NCBI GenBank assembly: GCA_025449515.1
Contig: JANWJI010000125.1
Location: forward strand, 1 to 21,390
DNA: 21,390 nt
Direction of reading: 5' to 3'
Origin: Nitrososphaeraceae archaeon
Lineage (GTDB): Archaea > Thermoproteota > Nitrososphaeria > Nitrososphaerales > Nitrososphaeraceae
Shown: piece by piece, positions 16,123 through 21,390 of the stretch
Layout of the letters: each line of letters opens with the position of its first letter
Numbering within the stretch: the stretch's first letter is position 1
Notes under the pieces: generated by a model
Databases searched by the model: none
What the model was told of the DNA's origin: nothing
What the model saw: only the letters and a program-made list of their open reading frames with translations
Program-made: the position numbers and the translations under genes

Positions 16123-16958
16123 CCATCACTATTCGTAGAAATAAGGAATTTACTGATCTCCTTGACGCAAACCTGAAATTAAGGTATGAAGGAAGAAGAC
16201 GAATTGACGAGAAAGTGCACGTTTCAGATATTATACCAACTACGTGTATTAGAAAACAGTTTTATTCACGAAGATATCCAGAAATGGATCCCATTTCTAG
16301 TGATTCCGTCCATCATTTTGTAAGGGGAGAAGCCAGTGAATTTGTGATTACCAATCTTGCGAATATTGGCATTGCGCAACCTGAAATAGAGATTGATGGA
16401 ATAATTGCACATCCAGACGTTATGCTTAGCGACGAAGTAATTGTCGAATTGAAAGATACACTTAGCGGAAAGCGTTTGGATATAACCGACGAGCGGTTTA
16501 GATCCTATTTGAGACAACTACTATATTATCTAGTAATCACAGGTATCGAGAAAGGCATACTTTCAATAAGATATAATAGCAAAGAATTCAGATGGATAAG
16601 AAGTGATTCTGAAGGTGATTATTACTTCAAACCACGCAACGGCAAGGAACCGGGAATAGAAAGCTGGTCTGTATATATCCCCAAAGGAGATATTTCAAGA
16701 GAAATTCTTAAGAACGAAATGGTAAGACGCAAAAACCTTTTTCTGAAAGCATTGCGACAAAATGATGCTTCCATCCTGCCAAAACTTGCTGAATCCAAGA
16801 GGAGTAGCAAATGCCCATGGTGTAAATTCTACAACAAATGTATGGATAAGTATAACGAAGAAACTGACGAAGCTAAGGAGATGGCTAATGAGATTGATTT
16901 ATTAGACATAAGTGGTGTGCTCGATTTTAGACCTATAGAACCAAGCACCTATAGTTGA
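16119..16958 (+). CDS. Cas4-like PD-(D/E)XK nuclease with Fe-S cysteines
   Basis: The fold is the RecB/Cas4 nuclease type. HHFVRGEASE (from about 65), then IAHPD (D100) and VIVELKDT (E110, K112) give the metal-binding H...D...E-x-K core, and QLLYY (Q133, Y137) is the QxxxY motif. Four cysteines sit where Cas4 binds its 4Fe-4S cluster: C43 (PTTCIRKQFY) near the N-terminus, and C232, C235 and C241 (CPWCKFYNKC) near the C-terminus. The 279 residues exceed a typical CRISPR Cas4 (about 180-200); the extra part includes an acidic tail. There is no cas1, cas2 or repeat array here, so this is a stand-alone homolog, plausibly in DNA repair or end processing. It is coupled to the small ORF before it. 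Confidence 0.8.
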   Translation: MTITIRRNKEFTDLLDANLKLRYEGRRRIDEKVHVSDIIPTTCIRKQFYSRRYPEMDPISSDSVHHFVRGEASEFVITNLANIGIAQPEIEIDGIIAHPDVMLSDEVIVELKDTLSGKRLDITDERFRSYLRQLLYYLVITGIEKGILSIRYNSKEFRWIRSDSEGDYYFKPRNGKEPGIESWSVYIPKGDISREILKNEMVRRKNLFLKALRQNDASILPKLAESKRSSKCPWCKFYNKCMDKYNEETDEAKEMANEIDLLDISGVLDFRPIEPSTYS

Positions 16959-17042
16959 TGTCCCGTATACTTCACACGTCTATGTAATAGGGATTTATCT
17001 GTTTTACATATAAGAGAATCAGCATTATTTGACCTGTCCAGA

Positions 17043-17189
17043 TCAACGATTAGCTTTATGGTTTAACCAGTCTATCCAATCGATGTTATCTACCTCTTCA
17101 CTCTTGCAATTTCTCCGGTAAGATTCACTCCATGGGTATGTGCATTCGAATTCATACCTAGAGCAGATTATGGTTTTACAATTTACAAT
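17043..17189 (-). pseudogene. Cys- and Trp-rich 48-codon frame without a start codon
   Basis: The minus strand has an open stretch from ATT at 17189 to TGA at 17043 that includes NCKTIICSRYEFECTYPW and WIDWLNHKANR. Four cysteines (codons 4, 9, 16, 28) and a run of Trp and acidic residues look like real protein. An in-frame TAA lies directly before the ATT, and there is no ATG, GTG or TTG. It may be a degraded small zinc protein or chance. Confidence 0.25.
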
Positions 17190-17213
17190 TTACCGAAACC
17201 TCAACTCTAAGCA

Positions 17214-17732
17214 CTATCGCTGGCAAACCACATCTCCATAGAATGGATTCACAACATCGAACAGTTCATCGGTCTTCAATCCCACATCAATAATGACATT
17301 GTGTCCGCATACTCCGATCATAGATATTGGTGCAAAGAGTGCAGGATTACAGAGTCTTATTTTTTCCTTGAGATTATGAGTTTCTCCGGTTACGTTATAC
17401 TGTAATAAATTTGCATTACCCCCGTATATTGGACCTCCAGTTACAACCGAACCAGATAGAAAAGGGTCGCTAAAATCGTTAATTGTCCAATTGCCGGTAA
17501 CATTGCCTTGGTTTTTTGACGATGATATTATAAATGAGATATCAGCTTGCACAGTCGAACCATCGACACAGACAATTGTACCTCTGCCACCCCCATGAAT
17601 TAATAGTGGGTAATTATTTTGAGCGTTGGCCAAATGATGTTCAGGCATATTCCACAGAATTAGCGATATACCAAGAAAGGTAGCAAGTAGTATCGCCTCA
17701 GACTGTTGTTTCCCCTTGTATCCTCGTTCCAT
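17214..17732 (-). CDS. Secreted protein with four cysteines, unknown function
   Basis: The 172-residue protein has an N-terminal signal: basic start MERGYKGKQQ, hydrophobic core about 13-27, and a likely cleavage after ANA near residue 37. The mature part is glycine-, asparagine- and serine-rich beta-type sequence with C55, C128, C142 and C170, enough for two disulfides. There are three N-glycosylation sequons (N77-V-T, N81-W-T, N113-V-T), which fits an archaeal cell-surface protein. No Tat RR motif is seen, so Sec export is assumed. I do not recognise a family. It lies alone at the edge of a gene-poor, decaying stretch. Confidence 0.65.
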   Translation of the reverse strand: MERGYKGKQQSEAILLATFLGISLILWNMPEHHLANAQNNYPLLIHGGGRGTIVCVDGSTVQADISFIISSSKNQGNVTGNWTINDFSDPFLSGSVVTGGPIYGGNANLLQYNVTGETHNLKEKIRLCNPALFAPISMIGVCGHNVIIDVGLKTDELFDVVNPFYGDVVCQR

Positions 17733-17856
17733 ATTATTAGGAAGATGAGTGATATCTTATAAGGTTATTATATAGGATGTTATCGAGGGATTTCCAAACA
17801 AACTGGAAATGGATAGGTTGAATAAAATTTGAACAAGATATATAGTATAATGCTTT

Positions 17857-18024
17857 TTACATAGATTCAGTATCTCCGGTACTCTCTTTATGCCATATGT
17901 AACAAGCGGTACATAATATTTTCCCGCAATCACATCTGAGATCAACCAAAATATAATCTTGTTCGCATTCATCGCATACTTCAATTTCCCTTTCTACTCC
18001 GTAGATTATTAGAGTCTTAAGCAA
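17857..18024 (-). CDS. 55-residue zinc-binding microprotein, TTG or uncertain start
   Basis: The minus-strand frame reads LKTLIIYGVEREIEVCDEC, later RCDCGKILCTACYIWH, ending STGDTESM before TAA. C17, C20, C31, C33, C38, C41 and H45 form a compact CxxC...CxC...CxxC pattern typical of a zinc finger, far too regular for chance. The TTG at 18022-18024 is the only conventional start, with AAGGA only one base before it. The frame stays open for about 18 more codons upstream (including NVSNIPKD), through a run of eight A, without an ATG. So the N-terminus may be longer and rely on a rare start, or the gene may have a frameshift in the A-run. It overlaps a longer open frame that looks random. Function unknown. 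Confidence 0.5.
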   Translation of the reverse strand: MLKTLIIYGVEREIEVCDECEQDYILVDLRCDCGKILCTACYIWHKESTGDTESM

Positions 18025-18175
18025 GTCCTTTGGAATATTACTAACATTTTTTTTATTAGGTATAATCTTTATATTTTACCACTATTTTGTGCGATAACCT
18101 TTACAAAAATTCAGTTACAGAGACAGTCTTATTATCTCGCAACGAGGCAAACCGATCCTTAGACCACTCTAAAAT

Positions 18176-18191
18176 ACTTAGAACCTATCCC
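18176..18191. repeat. Left terminal inverted repeat of the IS derivative
   Basis: ACTTAGAACCTATCCC reads inward from the left edge. The transposase stop codon (18185-18187) lies inside it. It matches the reverse complement of the right repeat with two mismatches. Confidence 0.6.
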
Positions 18192-18492
18192 AATATTATC
18201 CTTCTGTAAATAAGAATACAACAACCTAAACATACTAACGCAAAATAATTTTCTAACTTCTTTTCATATCTGACCAAAAGTTTTCTGAACCTGTTATGCC
18301 ATATGCTATCTTCATTGACATCCAGTTCTTAAGACATATAGAATGCCATCGAGTACCTTCCTAAATGATACTGCTGGACGTCCTATGGTATTATTTGGTT
18401 TTTCTGATGGAAGTATAAGACTTTATCTCATCCCATAATTCATCAGATACTCTCTTGACAGTTGGAAGATACTTGACTCTATCGTAGGCCAC
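18185..18492 (-). pseudogene. Transposase remnant, IS5 family, frameshifted and internally deleted
   Basis: The N-terminal part can start at GTG 18490-18492 and reads AYDRVKYLPTVKRVSDELWDEIKS. After a one-base frameshift it continues LPSEKPNNTIGRPAVSFRKV and LDGILYVLRTGCQ, then stops. This is the N-terminal DUF4096-type helix-turn-helix region of IS5 transposases. The frame then jumps to WHNRFRKLLVRYEKKLENYF and CLGCCILIYRRIILG, the C-terminal end with the E-region (R-K-L-x-x-R-Y-E-K-K). The DDE core between them is gone. So there is at least one frameshift, one stop and a deletion of several hundred bases. Confidence 0.75.
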
Positions 18493-18536
18493 ACTTATGA
18501 GCAGGACAGCCTAAAGCTATATGTCTATCTATTTTT

Positions 18537-18552
18537 GGGATGGGTTCTTAGT
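18537..18552. repeat. Right terminal inverted repeat of the IS derivative
   Basis: GGGATGGGTTCTTAGT is the inward-facing partner of the left repeat, about 45 bases upstream of the transposase start. Confidence 0.6.
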
Positions 18553-18676
18553 TTCAAATGGACAGCTGAGGATATTGTGACCGATTTCCTCTATCCTATA
18601 TACTAAAAACCAGTTTTGAAATATGACGAGTATTTCTTGTCTCTGTCTCCAAAGATTTACCTAAAATTGCTCGAGA

Positions 18677-19018
18677 CTAATATCCGTATGACGGTAGTAC
18701 ATCGTGAGGAATAGTCAAATACAAATATTCGCCATCGTACCGTTCGATTATTGATTTTGGAACTAGATATTCTTGCAAGTTCGAAGTAGCAAAATCTATC
18801 AACACTATATTATCATTATACTCAGCTACGACGTTGCCACACAACATGCCTTCCTTGGTCTTTGCGAGAGCTTTTGAATCATATATCTTGGACCAACTAT
18901 CCACTAAAATAGCGTTGTCTGGATCATCAATATGTGCGCTACCACAGTCGCTTCTAATCTGGGTCGTTGTTTCCTCAAACGAAGATCGGTGTTCAATATC
19001 TTTATTATTCTTATCCAT
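18677..19018 (-). CDS. PRC-barrel/DUF2171-like small protein
   Basis: The 113-residue protein has a charged, probably disordered N-terminal half (to about residue 45). Its C-terminal domain contains GNVVAEYNDNIVLIDF, EYLVPKSIIERYDG and EYLYLTIPHDVL. This pattern of short beta strands with a V-P-K-S-x-I-x-x-Y-D-G core resembles PRC-barrel-like domains (DUF2171), found in stress and surface-associated small proteins. The role in this group is unknown. ATG start; a TATATA lies about 37 bases upstream on the minus strand. It is next to the IS derivative. Confidence 0.55.
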   Translation of the reverse strand: MDKNNKDIEHRSSFEETTTQIRSDCGSAHIDDPDNAILVDSWSKIYDSKALAKTKEGMLCGNVVAEYNDNIVLIDFATSNLQEYLVPKSIIERYDGEYLYLTIPHDVLPSYGY

Positions 19019-19173
19019 TTACGTTTTGTACTGTAGACTCCTGATTGCGACTATATATGCATAATGAAAAAATGTTCGAGTTCGTGGTCAATATTTTTTA
19101 TGCTAATATGATCGTATGATCTAGAATGCATCATAAAACTAATATATACAAAGTCATTCTGTCGCACCTCACG

Positions 19174-19406
19174 ATGCCTGTTGATGTAAGCGTTCATCTA
19201 TATACATGAAAAGTTCATGTAGTTAGAAAATCCTGGTTTGATCAAGATAGAGTCAATCGTGTAGCTTTCTCCAGAAGAACTAAGGATTTCGGGTATCGAG
19301 GTCCATGATGAGAACGTTATAGTCAACGAGGCTCGAGACGGTTGGGCAAAGTACATGTCAGCATCAAGATGAAGTCACAGGTACTAGCGGTTCAGAATAT
19401 TCATGA
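19174..19406 (+). pseudogene. Decayed small ORF with a nonsense codon and frameshifts
   Basis: From ATG 19174 the frame reads MPVDVSVHLYT, stops at TGA 19207, and continues KVHVVRKSWFDQDRVNRV to RTKDFGYRGP, stopping at 19306. The shifted frame then continues HDENVIVNEARDGWAKYMSA to 19372, and a further shift gives EVTGTSGSEYS to 19406. Each piece looks like real protein, and the pieces follow one another in order, as expected for a decaying gene. The first stop could be a Trp codon changed to TGA. I do not recognise the family. Confidence 0.35.
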
Positions 19407-19761
19407 TAAGTCATAATACGATCCAATAAAGAATCACCTTAACTGAATCTTGGAAGTATTAGCAGGTTTCTGGATTTCTCTATTGCATGCTGCTAATTTA
19501 GCAGCATAATTCAATGAGTGAATAAAGAAAAGAATGTAAATGCCAGTATCTAATAGTTTTCAAATTCTTCAAGATCAATTATAACTACATTTCATAATTT
19601 CCTTCGCAGAATAAAGAAATCCTTATGGAGGAGATGAATTAATTCAATTTAATATCGTCGGTATTCGATGATAAATATCAGTAAGGTAATGTAAAAGCAA
19701 GCATGACAACTTCCCGTGATAAACCTTTTTTTACTATCAATTTGAGATCTGGGTATATTTG
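19407..19761. other. Intergenic stretch before the SQR-like gene
   Basis: No ORF here looks coding. It contains a 21-base palindrome at 19487-19507, a self-complementary GAATTAATTC near 19640 and a TATA-like CTTTTTTTACT about 33 bases before the ATG at 19762. Otherwise it looks like AT-rich spacer. Confidence 0.4.
19487..19507. repeat. 21-base palindrome ATGCTGCTAA-T-TTAGCAGCAT
   Basis: The two 10-base arms are exact reverse complements around one T. Such a tight palindrome suits a dimeric DNA-binding protein or a very compact hairpin. It lies 255 bases before the SQR-like gene and about 80 bases after the decayed ORF. Confidence 0.4.
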
Positions 19762-20922
19762 ATGGAGCAGACCAAACGCATATTGATTCTAGGAGCGGGT
19801 TTTGGAGGTTTGACCGCAGCTAATATCTTGCGTAAAAACCTATCCAATGTGCATAAGATCATAGTTATTGATAAAAACAAGTCTTTTATGATGGGTCTTG
19901 TGAATTTGTGGATTTTGTACGGTACTAGAAAATTACAAGACTCGTTTATTCCTTTAGCGAACCTAGCAAATAAAGGAATTGAATTCATAAATGATGAAAT
20001 TATTGAAATTGATTTTACTAAAAATAGCATCTCAACTAAATTTAGGGGCAAATTTGATTACGATTATTTGATAATATCTCTCGGATCAGAACTTGCCCCA
20101 GAAAAAATAGACGGATTCATAGAAAATGGAGGGTTTAATCTGTATGATGCTCGGCAAATGCCAGAGCTGCGGCAGAAAATACTTTCATTAAATAAGGGGA
20201 ACATAGCAATATGTATTGCTGATATTCCTTACAAATGCCCTCCTGCTCCTTATGAAGCTTCGATGCTAGTCAATGATCTAATAGTTAAAAATGGGACAAG
20301 AGATCATATTAATATAGATTTCTATGCACCATCGGCACTTGCATTACCTGTGGCAGGACCTGATGTTAGCCTACGATTAGTTAGCTTGCTAAAAATGAAT
20401 AATATCAATTTTCATCCATTACACAAAATTAAAAGAGTAGTGAGTAACGATTTGATTGAATTCGAAAATGGAAATAATGCAAAGTTTGATCTGCTAATAG
20501 GGATTCCACCACATAAAGTGCCTGCAGTGATCAGAGAGTGTGAGATTACAAAAGCTGGGGATTGGATTATGGTTGATAAATTCACCCTAAAAACCACATA
20601 TGATAATGTTTTTGCTATTGGTGATGTGACAGAAATCGCCTTAGGTGGGATGGTAACCATCCCCAAAGCAGGCATATTTGCAGAAGCTCAGGCAAAGGTG
20701 GTGGCTCAAGAAATCATTGATCAAATTACAAATACTAAGACTCGTGCTAAATTTGATGGAAAGGGCTTTTGTTTTATGGAGGTGGGTAGTAACGAAGCAG
20801 GATATATTGAAGTAGACCTCTATGGCGAAGATCCTTATACACAACTTCATCCTCCTTCAAGAGAATCATATAGAAAAAAACTCGATTTTGAAGAGACAAG
20901 AGTTAAGAATTGGCTATTTTAG
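19762..20922 (+). CDS. FAD-dependent oxidoreductase, sulfide:quinone-reductase-like
   Basis: The 386-residue protein has a FAD-binding GAGFGGLTAAN motif (11-21), the LIISLGS segment (103-109), and a second FAD motif FAIGDVTEI (about 284-292) with PKAGIFAEAQ after it. C159 lies in IPYKCPPAPYEA and C337 in GKGFCFMEVG, the two positions that form the redox disulfide in SQR and flavocytochrome c sulfide dehydrogenase. NDH-2 enzymes lack this pair. A third SQR cysteine is not apparent. C-terminal hydrophobic or amphipathic helices for membrane binding are weak. It likely passes electrons to quinone, but the donor (sulfide, a persulfide, or another) is not shown. The frame opens one codon earlier at TTG; the ATG at 19762 is preferred. 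Confidence 0.75.
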   Translation: MEQTKRILILGAGFGGLTAANILRKNLSNVHKIIVIDKNKSFMMGLVNLWILYGTRKLQDSFIPLANLANKGIEFINDEIIEIDFTKNSISTKFRGKFDYDYLIISLGSELAPEKIDGFIENGGFNLYDARQMPELRQKILSLNKGNIAICIADIPYKCPPAPYEASMLVNDLIVKNGTRDHINIDFYAPSALALPVAGPDVSLRLVSLLKMNNINFHPLHKIKRVVSNDLIEFENGNNAKFDLLIGIPPHKVPAVIRECEITKAGDWIMVDKFTLKTTYDNVFAIGDVTEIALGGMVTIPKAGIFAEAQAKVVAQEIIDQITNTKTRAKFDGKGFCFMEVGSNEAGYIEVDLYGEDPYTQLHPPSRESYRKKLDFEETRVKNWLF

Positions 20923-21390
20923 ATAATAACTAAATTAATTTTACATTAAATATCTGGCTTTAGTAACAAATGCGTTAACAGATCTTATTATAAAGAGGAT
21001 CGGTCTACTATCGCCAACACAACCTATCATAATGACTCTTAACGTGGAAGCAGCATATAACCTGTTTAGGACAAGAATATCTAAGTTGATTTTGCAGCGT
21101 ATCATCCTACGAGAGTCCTGTTTCATTGCCCAAGTTAACTGTTCGATACCAGAGAATCGTAAAGGCATTTTAACCACTTACAAGTTGGTTATGCCCATAT
21201 TAGCAATCGTATTGAGTTAAGCATAAAGATAAATCTGAAAACAACGGGAAAGCCAGATTCTATGCATACTAGAGATTATTGATACTGATCATAGTACTGA
21301 CAGAAAATGGAAAAGAGCGTTAATTCAGTGCACGCATATATACCACTAATGTTAAGGGGTAATGAATATACCCTCTTACTATGCTAGACT
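20923..21390. other. Gene-poor end of the window
   Basis: No convincing gene is seen. A 62-codon plus-strand ORF (21032-21220) starts MTLNVEAAYNLFRTRISKL, with a TATA-like TTATTATAAAG about 40 bases upstream. A minus-strand frame (20941-21177) overlaps it. Neither has a recognisable motif, and the plus-strand version is only slightly the better candidate. A 6-bp hairpin, AATCTG with CAGATT, lies near 21233-21260. Confidence 0.25.

Larger units (their letters stand above)
18176..18552 (-). mobile_element. Internally deleted IS5-like insertion sequence (MITE-like)
   Basis: A 377-base element is bounded by inverted repeats that match at 14 of 16 positions, facing inward. Between them is a transposase remnant on the minus strand that keeps only its first and last parts. 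At under half the usual length (about 800 bases) it cannot make its own transposase, but it keeps both ends, the structure of a miniature derivative. I could not define target-site duplications confidently. Confidence 0.65.

Noticed and set aside
16119..16958. CRISPR locus around the Cas4-like gene
   Set aside because: No regularly spaced repeats and no cas1, cas2 or effector genes are present in the window.
17757..17984. 75-codon minus-strand open frame
   Set aside because: It runs in another frame over the zinc microprotein at 17857-18024, whose Cys pattern is the better coding signal.
18834..19064. 76-codon plus-strand frame over the PRC-barrel-like gene
   Set aside because: The minus-strand gene has a plausible domain and start; the plus frame has none.
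19216..19261. In-frame TAG codons in one frame of the decayed ORF, as possible pyrrolysine sites
   Set aside because: The same bases read better in another frame, and nothing here suggests a pyrrolysine system.
20941..21177. 78-codon minus-strand frame at the window end
   Set aside because: It overlaps a plus-strand ORF with a better-placed TATA box. Neither has a motif, so no gene is called.

Overview
The window looks like a chromosomal segment of an ammonia-oxidising archaeon of the Nitrososphaeria (Thaumarchaeota), most likely a soil-type Nitrososphaerales relative. This is inferred from several things. The alanyl- and leucyl-tRNA synthetases are of archaeal type, and so is the UMP kinase. 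There is a geranylgeranyl-reductase-type flavoprotein. The small Cys-rich protein beginning MTCKGIC is a family I associate with this group. The DNA is AT-rich by eye. Many genes have a TATA-like box about 28-32 bases before an ATG or TTG start, which suggests leaderless transcripts. No rRNA, tRNA or CRISPR array was found.

Layout. (1) 1-7480, forward: egtB (ergothioneine-type sulfoxide synthase), then alaS and leuS overlapping by 8 bases. (2) 7499-9652: a two-helix membrane peptide on the minus strand, an FAD-dependent geranylgeranyl-reductase-like protein, a 340-base non-coding stretch with three separate inverted-repeat structures, and the MTCKGIC zinc protein. (3) 9764-12547: mqnE and mqnC, two radical SAM enzymes of the futalosine route to menaquinone, transcribed divergently from a 102-base promoter region; an inverted repeat brackets the mqnC TATA box. 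tatA faces mqnC across a GC-richer hairpin. (4) 12764-15343, forward: tmk, an HD-domain dNTPase-like protein and pyrH, packed as a nucleotide operon, with a small convergent hypothetical gene at its end. (5) 15720-16958: a candidate small RNA, then a 31-residue leader ORF coupled by an ATGA overlap to a Cas4-like Fe-S nuclease. (6) 16959-19761: a gene-poor accessory stretch with a secreted four-cysteine protein, a zinc microprotein with no ATG, an internally deleted IS element that keeps both terminal inverted repeats, a PRC-barrel-like protein and a decayed ORF. (7) 19762-20922: a sulfide:quinone-reductase-like flavoprotein, followed by 468 bases without a convincing gene.

How the genes fit together. 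MqnE and MqnC make the menaquinone ring precursor. The nearby prenyl-reductase-like flavoprotein could saturate archaeal lipid or menaquinone side chains, and the SQR-like flavoprotein could use the quinone; both links are inference. tmk, the HD hydrolase and pyrH touch pyrimidine nucleotide supply and dNTP turnover. Nothing forms an obvious defence island. The parts most worth a second look are the leader peptide plus Cas4-like nuclease, the candidate RNA at about 15773-15910, the structured DNA upstream of the MTCKGIC gene, the divergent mqn promoter, and the MITE-like IS derivative.
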